Source of the DNA: Callorhinus ursinus
Lineage: Eukaryota; Chordata; Mammalia; Carnivora; Otariidae
Direction: 5' to 3'
NCBI RefSeq assembly: GCF_003265705.1
Contig: NW_020312785.1
Coordinates: 19,372,968-19,436,967, forward strand
Length of the DNA stretch: 64,000 bases
In this document: positions 1 to 12,599 of the stretch, in pieces
How the letters are laid out: each line of letters begins with the position of its first letter
Position numbering within the stretch: position 1 is the first letter of the stretch
Notes under the pieces: model-generated
What the model saw: only the letters and a program-made list of their open reading frames with translations
What the model was told of the DNA's origin: nothing
Database searches by the model: none
Position numbers and translations under genes: made by a program

Positions 1-619
1 AGTCCAACTTCCTCCCAAAAGTTTTCCACACCTCTTGAAAATTCCAAGGATGGGAATAATACCCAACCAGGGGAAAAAAAAAAATTTCTAACAACTCTCC
101 TTCTTCCACAATAATTTTTTACATTAAAATTTCTAACCTAAAGTGACAGACATTAGTTAAAATTATGGCTTAGTAGCTCAAATTTTCTGGTTTCTTCAAT
201 ATTATGTCACTATTACTACCAAGAATGGTACATATACTTATTAATCAACCACAGTTCAAAAACCTTGACAAAGAAACTTATAGATGTAGTACACACACAC
301 ACACAAATTTATTTTTACAGCATAAATGATCACAATTCTTACTAAAAACTAGAAACTGATATTCCCTTGTTTTAAATTTAATTTTCCTACTGGAATTCTG
401 ACTAATTTAAGAAAAAGATTTATTACTAATATGGAGTTTATACTAATGGTAACTATATTTAAAATCTTTTTAAATGACTAATGTTTAACAAATTGAATGC
501 CTCAATGCTGTGAGCCAATTCCTCCACAAACTGGCAACTTTTTCAGTTAAGCATGAAATGTAATAAACTACAAAGGAGAATTATTTTCATAAAAAAGATT
601 CCAGTTTTACATAAACATA

Positions 620-828
620 TTTTTATTTTTTATTTTTTTAAAGATTTTATTTATTTATTTGACAGAGAGAGACACAGCGACAGAGGGAACATAAGCAGGG
701 GGAGTGGGTGAGGGAGAAGCAGGCCTCCCGCCGAGGAGGGAGCCTGACATGGGGCTCAATCCCAGGACCCTGGGATCATGACCTGAGCCGAAGGCAGACG
801 CTTAACAACTGAGCCACCCAGGCGCCCC
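620..828 (-). mobile_element. CAN-SINE (tRNA-derived), minus orientation
   Basis: The element reads on plus from a T-rich run and aaagattttatttattt through to gagccacccaggcgcccc, the reverse complement of the SINE head. A 12 bp target-site duplication, tacataaacata, occurs at 608-619 and 829-840 with no mismatch. It lies in the sense orientation of USP25 in intron 10. Confidence 0.95.
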
Positions 829-1303
829 TACATAAACATACTTTTAAAGAGAAATGAACAAAAACTCATGAATCAGCAAATACAGAAGTATAAATAATGT
901 AACAAATATTTTTAAATGCTTATTATAAACCACATAATGTACTACTGTAAAAAGTAATTGCCATACATTACATTGTGTGTGATATTTTCAAGTGACACAA
1001 AAGGCCACCACACAAATATCAACTAGCTAAGAGTACACTAATTTAAATTCAAACATCCAAAAAAAGCAGTAACAGTACACATTTGGCAAACTTGATTTGA
1101 CTAAGAGCTTGAAAACTGCTACTTTTCTCTAAATAAAGCTAATAAAAATGGTTATTCAAAACTATTTCTCCCTCCCAAAATGCTAAAGCTTATGTGAATT
1201 GAAATTTCCTGAGTTAGACTTGGTTTATCTTTAACAAAAAGTCGAAGTTTAAGAAATGTGTTTTATATGGCTATTAAAACTGAAGTTTACTAGAGAAAGT
1301 TAC

Positions 1304-1765
1304 AATCTCAGGAAACAAACTGAGGGTTGCTGGAGTGGCGGGGGGTGGAAGGGATGGGGTGGCTGGGTGATAGACATTGGGGAGGATATGTGCTATGGTG
1401 AGTGCTGTGAATTGTGTTAAGACTGGTGAATCACAGATCTGTACCTCTGAACCAAATCATACATTATATGTTAAAAAAAAAGAAAAAGAAGAAGAAGATA
1501 GTAGGAAGGGAAAAATGAAGCGGGGGAATCGGAGGGGGAGACGAACCATGAGAGATGATGGACTCTGAGAAACAAACTGAGGGTTCTAGAGGGGAGGGGG
1601 ATGGGGGGCTGAGTTAGCCTGGTGATGGGTATTAAAGAGGGCACGTTCTGCATGGAGCACTGGGTGTTATACTCAAAACAATGAATCATGGAACACTACA
1701 TTAAAAACTAATGACATAATGTATGGTGATTAACATAACATAATATAATAAAATTTTTAAAAAAA
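1304..1765 (+). mobile_element. LINE-1 3' end, 5'-truncated
   Basis: This is a carnivore L1 3'UTR: aatctcaggaaacaaactg, a G-rich stretch, an A-rich gaagaagaagata section, and a tail ending aataaaatttttaaaaaaag. The same sequence recurs at 9052-9524, and there ORF2 can be seen upstream of it. No coding part remains here. It is antisense to USP25. Confidence 0.9.
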
Positions 1766-3503
1766 GACCTAGTATCAGAAGAATCTCTTAAGTTTTGAAA
1801 TTTCTTGAGCAAAGTCTGCTTATTTTTTTTGTTCTCACAAGGCACTGGTAAGAATTTTACTTAATTCTAATACACACCTAAAATTAGTATTAAGAATTAG
1901 ACATACCCCAAACATATCACAAAGAAAACTTTTGATGCCTTAGGATAATATTCTCTACTCCATTTTATGATACTAAAATAAGTAAGTAGGTTTCAAGAAC
2001 TATCACTTTCATATTTTATTGCAGTATTTTAAATGTCACCATTAAAATTAAATAGTTACATACTTTAATTCATGGAAACCTACCATGGCCAATAGAAATA
2101 AAATCACCCAAACTGGGGGTATCCTTCTCGGTAGACCATGAAAAGTCCAGGAAATAACTTCCATACCTTAAGAAAGAATGTTCATAATAGTTATGTACTA
2201 CGTCTCTGTTGTGAATGTATTTCCTTTAACAGCAGTGACAGTTTTTTCCTACAGGAGTGGAAGGATTTCACTTTCCTATTCTAAAGCTGATGGGGATAGG
2301 AAGAGATAGCCGGACATTCCCCTAATTCATCTTAGAAGATATTATGGGTTTGTCTAGCTCTGTGATTTTAGGATTATAAGTATAGCAGTATATAACTAGA
2401 ATTTTAAATATACAACAATGAGATGTTCTTCTTTCAAAATATTATTTTTCCATTCAATAAAAAACTATATTTGCTTCTCTAACTGGTATGCCATGCTGTG
2501 AGACACAGGTCATTAAAGGTAAGTATCATGCTTATAGTCTCCATGTCTCTATAAACATTTTATTATTATTTATTATCATATTATATTATATAAGTAATAG
2601 ATTAGGGCAGTTAGTGAATAAAAAAACATAATCAACATGGGCAACAAAAGTGCTCTCAAACTTATTATGACTATAAATCTAACTTAGCAGAAATATTTTC
2701 CAGAGAGAATTAATCATCTTTATGAGTTGCAACAGCTGATTTTTTATTAATATGTTTTAAATACTTTGCTTTTGTGAGACTACATGAATGCAGGAAGCAG
2801 GGGACAGAAAATTCAGACCTACCATTTCAAATTGCCACAGAACATCAAACAAAACCAGGATATAAATCAAACACAAGAAGCAAACAGTTCCTATCCTAAC
2901 CTGAAAATTCGTTTTAGTCATTTAATTGGGTTCACCCATTTGCCCTTTTACTCTAAAAGATAAATTTCCCATATAACATCTACATATATCTAATATAGTA
3001 CATGTAGGTACCGTTTCTCTAGTTTTTAAAGTTCCATAAAGTTTCTTTTAGCACTTTGACTATAACTTAGTACAACTTTGTGAAGGGAAATTTGGCCATA
3101 CTTATATTCTTAAATGAGTAGGTCTGATGACCAAAAAATTCCACTTCTGACTATCCTTCATTCCTAAGTTCTCAAGGGTATTTATAGAAAGACATTCCTT
3201 GAAATAATTCTTTGTCCAACCACTGTCTCACACAAGAATGAAATAAATTTAATTTTAGAAATACAGGCTATGTGATACTATGCAGGTTTTAAAAAGAATG
3301 GTGTAAAGCCATATATATTGATGTGGAAGGATGCTCGTGATATACTGGTGAGTGAAAAATGCAAGTCACAGGACAGTATGAACAAATACAAATACTTATA
3401 TGTGCATAGTGATAGTCTAAAAGAAAATGTACAATAATTACTAGTAGTATTCACTACCTGAAATTTTTTTGCTCCAACAGGCAATCAAGAAAAAAAAAAT
3501 CTC

Positions 3504-3705
3504 GGGGCACCTGGGTGGCTCAGTTGGTTAAGCGACTGCCTTCGGCTCAGGTCATGATCCTGGAGTCCCTGGATCGAGTCCCGCATCAGGCTCCCTGCTC
3601 AGCAGGGAATCTGCTTCTCCCTCTGACCCTCCCCCCTCTCATCTCTCTCTATCTCATTCTCTCTCTCAAATAAATAAAATCTTTCAAAAAAAATTCTATA
3701 AAAGA
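3504..3705 (+). mobile_element. CAN-SINE, plus orientation
   Basis: Head ggggcacctgggtggctcag, then the tRNA-related box B region (ggatcgagtcccg), a TC-rich tract and aaataaataaaatctttc. A-rich flanks hide the exact target duplication. It is antisense to USP25. Confidence 0.93.
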
Positions 3706-4709
3706 AAAAGAAAAAAAAACTCCAGGTTTCCTAGAAAGTTTGATCCATCTATAAATTGCACACCATTTAGTTCAAAGTTGTAATTTAGAAAAATATTTTA
3801 TAAGTAGTTATCTTACATTTAATCATTTTTAATTTATTCAGTTGTCTCTTGGTATGGCATTCCAGAAATTTAAACTCTTATAGGCCACTGGATATTTTAA
3901 CATGAGTGATTCAGGAGACTATAGAGGTTTTCCCAAATTACTTAACCAGAGCTATTTCAGCAAAAGAGATGTTTCCTGTATCAAAGTAAAATCAGTAACT
4001 TTTACTAAATAATAGTTTAAGAGATAAAAGGTGTTATCATCAGGGTCAATGTTAATTTACAAACAGGCCTAAAATGTTACTCACTGGTGTTTATAGATAC
4101 TTAAGAAGAAACAGAACAGTTATCCTGAAGGACATAATGAAATAAGACGATAATTTAAATACACTACTAAAAACTTTTAAGATAGTCTACTTTAGCCAGT
4201 GATAGTTTCTTAAACCAGGCTGAATTATTATTGAAACTATTGTGTCCTACAAATCTAGGCAACTAGTATTAGGAATACAGGTAAATGAATTTGCTCTTAT
4301 TAAGACTGCTTACAAACTGCTGAGTTCAGAGAAGACAAACCACTGTATCTGTTAGGCTGGATGTAAAAACCTAGGCAGAAAATATATATGGGCATTCAGA
4401 GTATGAAGCCAAAGATGGAGGGCAAACTAGATTTTTTTAAATAAATAATGAAATTCAGATTCAATATAAGAAAAACATTTTTAAAAGCTGGGAATACATA
4501 AGAAAGATTATTTACAAATAAACCAATGTATATTTCACTTACAAGCTACTTTGATAGTGTAAGGAGAATGCCATCCCTCTTTTTCCTGCCCAAACCCATC
4601 TTTTTGTTCAATAGAAAAGAGATCACACTTCAGGCAGGGGGTCTGCTTTCCTGTTCCATTATGGGATGCTGAGAGAGTCCCAATCTTTAGAGACCAATCA
4701 GTAAAATAA

Positions 4710-4870
4710 ATAAGCTTAATTTAAATATTCTTAATTGGAGGTCTATCTGGGAATCACTGGGGAAGCTCTTGGGCCCATGTACCACATTCCTACCCTATAT
4801 TCAGATTTGACAGCTTTGAAGTAGGGCCTAGGCATCTGCAGAGAATCACTTATGTAGATGATCTATGATG
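4710..4870 (+). repeat. Old hAT-like DNA transposon fragment
   Basis: The stretch with gggaatcactggggaagctc and a later cctaggcatctgcag resembles mammal-wide non-autonomous hAT-Charlie elements (MER20-like pattern). Neither end is clear. The family name is a judgement from memory. Confidence 0.45.
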
Positions 4871-6012
4871 TAGAGAGAAAAACTATCTCAAATATTTTCT
4901 CTCTCTTTCCTTCCCTCCCCCCCTTAAAAAAAAATGCCAGAAAATAGTAAATGTAATTTATTTTTTTTGTTTGGGTGTATAAGGGAAGAGAAGGAAATGA
5001 GGATGAAGTTACAACAGGAAAGAGTTAATTATATCTTTTTTAAAAAGCACATATTCAGATAAAAGCAATTTATTTTCAAAGACACAAGAACTCAGTCCCT
5101 GTTTAGAAAAACACAGAGATATCATCACCTAACATTTATTAAGCCCCCATTTGGGGACAAAGTCCTCAGAAACGTTTTTGATAACACTGAGACATTTCAT
5201 TCATTCAGTCAATAAATATGAATAAATATGTATTATGTAATTCTATTTGCAGTCACCATACTATCCACTAGAGATATAATAGAGAATGACAAAGATGAAG
5301 ATCCCTACCCTCATGCGTGGAACTTACTTACAAGTAAACAACTATCAGCAACTGCTTAATTAGAACTGATTTTGGAGGAAATGGTCTGTCCTTTGCCGTC
5401 CATTATAGTAACACATAAGGATGAATATACGTGTGGGTGGATGGAATACAGATGAAGCTAACAACATGAATAAAGAGAGAGAGATGGGTGGCAAGACAAG
5501 AGACCAGTGGAAACAAACAGGTTTATATTTTTTAAGGTTTCTTTCTTGAAAAAGCAAGTTCTTCCATCTGCCCTTCATGCAATTATACAGTTTTAAAAAA
5601 AAAAAAAAAAAAAAAAGGAATCTAGACAAATTCCAACACTATTTGATATAAGTAACATATGTCTATATAAAATTCCACCCTAATTTCAGTGTTTTTCTTT
5701 TTTACTTCCAGGACTAGCACGCTACAGCGACTGGTACCTTCCCTAAAAAGTCTAAACAGCCTCAACAGTATCCTAAAAGAGGATTTTAACAGAAATTTTT
5801 AAGCTAAATTGTTAAGTGAGAATTTAACATAGATTACAGACATGTTTGTGCCAGTTTCCCAAATGTCTAAACTACCATAATTAAATCCAAACACATCATC
5901 TGAGTATTCTCTCAGTTATTAGGCAGCTATATCATTAGGGCCCTAAATTGTGCTTTACCACACTGTTAAGAAAGACCTAGGGAGAGAGGAATAGTGAAGA
6001 GGCTAAACTCAC

Positions 6013-6161
6013 CTCTTGGCCCGATTTTCCTGAATTCTCTGAATGTAAGGACTCAATTTCTCCTTCAATCATAGCAGCTTCTAGGCACTCATGTAGATCT
6101 TTGAATCCATTGACCTGAAGTGGGTACTGACCAAACATTTCAGTATTTTCGAATTTTTTAC
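6013..6161 (-). CDS. USP25: USP25 exon 10: USP domain fingers/palm
   Basis: This 149 nt exon completes Gly311 and has 49 codons, residues 312-360. It reads [19 protein letters not shown], then [17 protein letters not shown], and ends [11 protein letters not shown]. Family knowledge places it in the palm/fingers part of the catalytic domain. The acceptor ttcccttctcctatag and donor GAG|gtgagt are both strong. The next coding segment, expected to begin HWFTELPPVL, is not found downstream within this window. Same-orientation LINE-1 tails at 1304-1765 and 8900-9524 bracket this exon. Confidence 0.97.
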
Positions 6162-6373
6162 CTATAGGAGAAGGGAAAGTTACCTGTTATTCAATATGGC
6201 CTTTTAGCCACTAAAAGTAAATGTGTATAAGAATTACCTCCTGAACCTGAAAACCGTCACTCTATGTTCCACAGGGTACTCACTGTCATTTCCTTGTTGG
6301 TTTATACATGCACATATGCACACTCACATCCAGCCATATGTATCAATTACACACCTTATGTATGTAAGTAATC

Positions 6374-6415
6374 ACATGTATGTATGTGTGTGTGTCTGTG
6401 TGTGTGTATATATAT
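6374..6415. repeat. TG/TA microsatellite
   Basis: Alternating tatg, tg and ta units form an interrupted dinucleotide tract of about 40 nt in intron 9, roughly 220 nt from exon 10 on its acceptor side. Confidence 0.85.
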
Positions 6416-6439
6416 ATTCTTTCAAAAAATACCTCCTAA

Positions 6440-8880
6440 GGACAGAATACTATGCTAAACACTAAGAATATGTATAGCAGTGAACAAAAGAGATATATAT
6501 GGTCCCTGAGCTGAGGAAATTCTCAGCCTCTTTTAGAAGAAAAGCATTACATTATATGTACATTAACTGTACATATAATTATGAACAAAAAATTATTTAT
6601 CCTTTTAAGTGTTATAAAATGTGTGGTGAGACAGTGCTGTGAGAGGGTATAAAAAGGAGAGCTAACCTAGTCTTTAGGGCTGGAGGGTAGAACAGGGAAG
6701 ACTTCCATAGCAAAATGACATTTACACTGAGACTTGAACGCTGAGGAGGAGTTGGCCAGGCCAGACTGTCAGGGTGCCGGAGAGAACTCCTGGCCAAGGA
6801 ATAATACACAGAGACTTTAAGGATGCAAAGAACATGGCCTGCTTGAAGAATTAAGGGGAGGACATTATAACTTAGGACAGCAATGGGAAGATGACAATAA
6901 AGAATTAGGTAGGGGGTCAAAATCTACCAAGTATTATAATAAGCCCTTGTTAAGAATTTTTCTTTCTTAGTGTATTCTGATTAACAGAAAGTCACTGTGA
7001 ATAGTTAAACCTGGGAAGAAGAGGACCAGATTCACGTCTGTGAAACATCCTTACGGCTTCTGTGTTAGGTGGAGGGTAGGAGACTATTATAGAATCCACC
7101 CAGAAACAGAGGCAGTGTGGAGCATGGTGTTAATGGTAGAAGTGTACAAAAGCAGATGAAATTACACAGACATTTATACACATATTCAGGAAGGAGTAAA
7201 TATGATCGACTGGTGGCTGGCTCACTGGCAAGATGGGAGGCAGAAGAGTAAGGAATGCATCAAGAATGATACTCGATTTCCATCATGAACAACTGACTTG
7301 AAAGGCGCTCCACTAAAGAGCAAGAGGAGAATTTTTTTCCCACTTGTTTTAAGGTAGTAGTGGCAATCATTGTTTTAGAATGGCCCATGAGATTTCAAGT
7401 TGAGAAGAGAGTTGGATATGAGTCTGTAACTAAAATTAATCTTCTGGTCTGAAGCTGTAACTGAGAGAATCGCTGGCTACTGACAGCAGTTAATCAAGGG
7501 AGTGAATGAGACTGCCAACGGAACTGGCAGACAGGAAAAGGCAGGGGGTATGAGCTGAGGCCCAAGGATCTCCTACCTCTAGGTAAAAGAAGAGGCTTTA
7601 AATACCACAGAAACAGGAAAAAAAAAAAAAAAAAAGAGAAAATGGTGCCACAGAAGCCAGGGAAGTGTTTTTAAGGACAGAATATAGGAAAGAGGAAAAG
7701 GAAGAGAGAGTAAATAGCATGAATAGTTGATAAGAGTTCAGTATGAGAACTGAGTGGGATCTGGCAGCCTTGAACCCATGTTGGAAACTGATAACCTTAG
7801 AAAGATCCCTTTTACAAGGGGTCTGGGGCCAGAAGCAATAGTGGGATGGGTTGAATAATGGGGATTTAGCAGGTAAAAACAAACTCCTCTCCTGAAGGTG
7901 GCTTAACTGAATAAGATTAACTGAAAAAGACTGTGTGAAAGGAGTTCTTTTTTGTTTAAGATGTGAATTACCAGACCATGTCTAAATACTGTTGAGGAAG
8001 ACAGTAGAGGGCGAAGATGAAGATACAAGAAAAAAGCAAGATAATGGAGAGTCGGGTCTGAGTGAAAGCATGCAGGGATGAGATTCTGAGCACATATAAA
8101 CAACAGCCTTCTGATAGAAGACTGAATAATTCATTATTATCTGGAGGGACAAATAAGAATGTGGTAGAGGTACGAACGGATGGAGGTTGTGGAGCCTGAA
8201 GCTCACCTATTTGAGAAAGTTGTGTTTAAGTACTATGATACAACAAAATTGCAAACACAAAATTAGATTCAGGACCTTAGGACCTACGGCTAGATTTCAT
8301 TAGCTTCATGGCAAATCCATAAAATCTGTGGGAAGGTCTTTCTCAGAAAATGAAGAACCAGAGAAGTTAGATTAGAAGTAGAAAAGATAAAAGTCATTAT
8401 TGCAGAAAATGGGATAGAAGACAGTGATTTAACAAAACAAGTATGACTGCCACTAGTGTTACAGGATTTGGACCAGTGAAGCTTAGTTATCTACTACAAA
8501 TTCATGATCCATTTAGTTAGCCCATTTGAGTGAATATTCCCCAGTAATAGTCAGGTACTCAGTGTACACAGAGAGGAGATGAATAGCTCAGTGGTGGTCA
8601 GAGAATAGCCAAAGAGGGAATGGGGGAAGGGGAGTGTTAGATGTGTATAAGAATGATCATAATGGGCAAAGAAGGAAGAAAAGAAAAGGGCCAAGAGGAA
8701 CAAAATGAAGGGGTCAATGGACTAGATTTCGGGAAAAGTTGAGGAACTTTTGCAATGAGAGCACTTTAGTAAACAAACAAAAATCACCTCCAATTGAGAG
8801 TTGCTGGTCTAAAAGAAAGCATTAGGAAGATATATGTAAAAGTGATTAAGAAAGACTTTGAAAGAAAATTATTTTTACTG
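6440..8880 (+). repeat. Long old mammalian interspersed repeat, family unassigned
   Basis: Purine-rich text with segments such as gcagtgaacaaaagagat, acttgaacgctgaggagg and gttgagaagagagttggata follows, in order, a mammal-wide repeat that I know by its text but cannot name confidently. Shorter copies of other parts occur near 52240-52640 and 54740-55010. No coding potential is seen. Confidence 0.5.
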
Positions 8881-8899
8881 AAGTAAACACAGAGTTCAT

Positions 8900-9524
8900 A
8901 TACCACGCTGGACTATTATGCAGCCATCAAAAGGAATGAAATCTTGCCATTTGCAACGACATGGATGGAGCTGGAGGGTATTATGCTGAGTGAAATAAGT
9001 CAATCAGAGAAAGACAAGTATCATATGATCTCACTGATATGAGGAATTCTTAATCTCAGGAAACAAACTGAGGGTTGCTGGAGTGGTGGGGGGTGGGAGG
9101 GATGGGGTGGCTGCGTGATAAGACAATGGGGAGGGTATGTGCTATGGTGAGTGCTATGAATTGTGTAAGACTGTTGAATCACAGACCTGTACCTCTGAAA
9201 CAAATAATACATTGTATGTTAAAAAAAAAAAAAAAAAGAAGAAGAAGATAGCAGGAAAGGAAAAATGAAGGGGGGGAAATCGGAGGGGGAGACGAACCTT
9301 GAGAAACTATGGACTGAGAAACAAACTGAGGGTTCTAGAGGGGAAGGGGGAAGGGGGATGGGTTGGCCGGGTGATGGGTAAGAGGGCACATACTAAATGG
9401 AGCACTTGGTGTTATACACAAACAATGACTCATGGAACACTACATCAAAAATAATGATGTACTGAAAAAAAAAATAATGATGTACTGTATAGTGATTAAC
9501 ATAATAATAAAATTTTTAAAAAAA
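8900..9524 (+). mobile_element. LINE-1 3' end with ORF2 C-terminus
   Basis: The last 26 codons of L1 ORF2 are open at 8909-8986, starting WTIMQPSKGMKSCHLQRHGW, with a TGA stop at 8987-8989. The carnivore L1 3'UTR follows. It is heavily 5'-truncated and so cannot move. A 15 nt stretch, aataatgatgtactg, is duplicated in tandem at about 9450 and 9473 around an A-run. An AAAT microsatellite follows at about 9535-9560. It is antisense to USP25. Confidence 0.93.
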
Positions 9525-9534
9525 TGAAAAAGTT

Positions 9535-9560
9535 ACAAATAAATAAATAAATAAATAAAA
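9535..9560. repeat. AAAT microsatellite next to the L1 tail
   Basis: About six AAAT units directly downstream of the L1 3' end, probably grown from its A-rich tail. Confidence 0.85.
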
Positions 9561-10749
9561 CCACACTTATGTCGCACAATAGTTTGAAACAACTAATATC
9601 CAGTACAAGGACTTCAACACTGATTGACTGACAAATTATTTCAATAAATCACTTTTAAGAATCAAGGTAACACAAGTAGAAAGGATATAAATAGTGCACA
9701 GTCATCACCTGATTAGAGCTACTGTATTGCTTCAAATACATTGTTCTACTTCAAGTAAAAATCAGTATACACAGTATGGACATCCCAAATTGGAAAGTAA
9801 TGTCCTATGTAAAATATTCTATATAAGGAATATTTAGCATTTGAGGCAAAAAAAAAAAAATGTACAGACACTTCAGTGTAACATTTTAAATGCCTGACTA
9901 AATCCTAAGTTATTATCTGCTTTTTTCTACATCCCAAACTATAAAATTATATTCAAACAAAACTTCATAGGAATCCATTACTTAAGATACTGAAGAAAAA
10001 CCAATTTTCCAAATTTTATACTTCAGGTGATTTGGACTAACTTTCCAAAAGCTGATGCACTGAGCCATTCGGAAGATTTGGAAAGTTTTTCAAATGTTCC
10101 AAATTTTTTCAAAACTTCATGCTTTCGGATTTAGTAATTATTGTTATTTGAAGTATATTTAATGAGTCAGTTCCCTTCCCTTTATTAGGAAAAAAATCTG
10201 GTCAGACCCAGATTTTAAGTACTAGGCATTTAGGATAGATGGAGTAGTATCACTCTTAAATGATTTTTCAAAAGCTAAGAGTATGATTCTTTCTTGAAAA
10301 CTAGAGCCTAAAGAATTTTATAATCACCTGAGAAATGTTAATACCTTAACTATACTAAATTATTAAATGCAGCTTTCAACATTCAGAGTTGAAACCCTCA
10401 AAAACAGTAACCATCCTACCAAAACCAGTATTCAACTCCAATGTTATTTTCAAAACCAACTGCCCCCTTAATTCCCTGTACCCCAACAATTCACAGAATC
10501 ACATTTTCTCAGGGAAAGAACATCAGGATAACTATCAATTAGCATGTGATAATACACCCTGTACCTTCTTTTTCATTCACTCAAGTAAATGTTTTCTTAT
10601 AAATGATTAGTAGTAGCAATGCAACAGGAACTACTAGCCAGAGTAAATCAAATTAAAATTAAAAACCATTCAACAAGTAAGGAGTCACTATCAAGACAAA
10701 AGCTAGTATCTCTTCAAATGTCATAATGAGCAAACATGTGTAAACGTAC

Positions 10750-10823
10750 CTTCAAGTACTCCCACAGCAAGGAATCTTCCATAGAACAACTCTACCATGG
10801 GGTTCTTTGGCTTCTCTTCATCC
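10750..10823 (-). CDS. USP25: USP25 exon 9: USP domain palm segment
   Basis: This 74 nt exon starts with the last base of Thr286, has 24 codons (residues 287-310), and ends with the first base of Gly311. It reads [18 protein letters not shown] then [17 protein letters not shown] is the strand-forming segment that follows the acidic turn in the USP25/USP28 catalytic domain. The acceptor is accatgctttag|G and the donor GAAG|gtacgt. It is the shortest exon seen here, and its skipping shifts the frame. Confidence 0.97.
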
Positions 10824-10934
10824 CTAAAGCATGGTAAAAAATATAAATGTGGTATAATTTTTGGACCTGTAAGTAATAAAACATTCAAAGAACAACAATA
10901 CATGCCAAGATGGTAACATTTATGTTGTTGTCAC

Positions 10935-11075
10935 TCATTCAGCGCTATTGACATTACCTTGGACAAGGCACTTAAATTTATTCTTCCATTTTTTCACCTG
11001 TCAACTGAGGATAATAATAGTAACTGAACTTAAAGGGCTGTTTAAAGTGTTAAAATGATTTGCTGCCCGGAATGA
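10935..11075 (+). repeat. MIR fragment, plus
   Basis: The order ttggacaaggcacttaa, cacctgtcaactgagg, ataataatagtaactga, and then a decayed end follows the MIR core in sense orientation. Divergence is high. Confidence 0.65.
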
Positions 11076-11814
11076 CATTACAAGAGAACCTGACACAGTC
11101 TGTGTTCATGGAGCGCCTGATCTTTCTATTACCATTGTGCATTTCAATCTCACACTTTTAGTCTGTACAATACATGCTTATTTGGACTTGCTAGGAAGAA
11201 AGAAAAGCCACTCTTGGAGTACATTTCTATAAAACTTTAACATGTCATTTCCCACATTTAAATAGAAGAGTGCACACCATTCAAAAATAGCAGCTACCAC
11301 CAATGAAGGAGCACACTAGCTTTGACCCAAAGCAGCTCAGGAGCTACTCTGTTTTTCATGCTACAGGTACGATTAGGCATTTGTGAATTTTCCAAATTCT
11401 TTAACATACACATTATGTTTTTTTTTTCTTTTCTCGCTTGAAGCAAACAGAAGTTAACAATTTTTTAACCTTTTCTTTTTATGTTTTGTTCTCTGTGGTC
11501 TGAAAACAGTTTATCTTGACATTACTACATAAAACTCTGTGGTATCCACAACTGTGTACATAATTTATCTTCATGAATTTTGTGTTTAAACCAGTAAAAC
11601 CGATTTGCTAAAAAAAGGGGGGTAAGGACATGGTCTTTTTATAAATGTAGTGCATTGCATCATCATTTACTCCTTTAAACAACTGGTGAGAAGCACTTCA
11701 CTTACTCCTCACAACAATACTCTGAGGTAGGATGTTAGTTGTTAGTGATACTCAAAAAGATTTCTGGCCCTCTACTTCCAGATACGTGGTTAAGATGTAC
11801 TTTTCCACTCACAT

Positions 11815-12595
11815 TTTATTTAAATTTTGAAAATTTGAATTGTGGTAAGATACACATAACACAAAATTTACCATCCACCCATTTTTAAGTGTTTGGTGGG
11901 TAGTGTTAAGTATATTCATATTGTTGTGCAACCAATCTCCAGGAGTCTTCTCATATTGTAAAACTGAAACTCTACACTCACTGAACAACTCCACATTTCT
12001 CCCTCCCCCGAGGCCCTGGCAACCACTGTTCGAGTTTTACAACTCCTGACACATCAAGTAAGTGGCATACAGTGTTTGTCTTTTTGTGACTGGCTTATTT
12101 CACAACATAGCATCCATGTTGTAGCATGTGTCAGAATTTCCTTCTTTTTTTAAGGATGTTGCACTGTATGTATGCCCCATTTTGTTTATCTGTTCATCCA
12201 TGGACAGTGGGTGCTTTCCACCCTTTGGCTATTGTGAATAATGCTATGAACATGGGTGTACAAATATCTCTTCAAGATCCTATCAATTCTTAGTATATCC
12301 CCAGCAGTGGATTTGTTGGATCATATGGTTAATCTTGTTTTCAGCTTTATGAGGCATAAGTGACAAAGTCTAAAGCATACAATGTGATGATCTGATATAC
12401 ATATACATTGTGAAAAGACTCCCTCCTTCAAATAGCAATTCCATTTTTAATCTTTTGAGAAGCCACCATGATGTTTCACATTCCCATCAGTAGTGCACAA
12501 GGGTTCCGATTTCTTCACATCCTTGCCAACACCTGCAATTTTCTGGGGTTTTTTGATAGTAGCCATCCTAATGGGTGTAAGGTGTTCCCACTCAC
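11815..12595 (-). mobile_element. Old LINE-1 3' fragments, minus orientation
   Basis: The plus strand reads antisense L1: ttgtggtaagatacacataa, ttttgtgactggcttatttc, tatgaacatgggtgtacaaa, and finally atcctaatgggtgtaagg. Around 12340-12440 a second type of L1 tail (aatgtgatgatctgatatac) breaks the alignment, so this is a composite of at least two insertions or a rearranged one. Confidence 0.85.
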
Positions 12596-12599
12596 TTTC

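Larger units (their letters stand above)
1..6012 (-). other. USP25: Intron 10 of USP25 (partial)
   Basis: No exon is seen. Recognisable contents are an (AC)n run near 291-306, CAN-SINEs at 620-828 and 3504-3705, a LINE-1 3' end at 1304-1765, a hAT-like fragment near 4710-4865, an old repeat near 5200-5330 and a 23 nt poly-A run near 5594. The remainder is AT-rich sequence without recognised features. Exon 11 must lie further downstream on the gene strand, before position 1. Confidence 0.9.
6162..10749 (-). other. USP25: Intron 9 of USP25
   Basis: This 4588 nt intron holds a TG/TA microsatellite near 6374-6415, a perfect 12 bp inverted repeat at 6551-6579, a long old non-coding repeat covering about 6440-8880, and a LINE-1 3' end at 8900-9524 with an AAAT run. 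The last 1.2 kb before exon 9 is AT-rich without recognised features. Confidence 0.9.

Noticed and set aside
1..6012. USP25 exon 11
   Set aside because: I looked on the gene strand for the expected HWFTELPPVL coding segment and found no match, so it must lie outside the window.
10721..10903. 60-residue minus frame containing [12 protein letters not shown]
   Set aside because: It is exon 9 of USP25 with intron on both sides, not a small protein.
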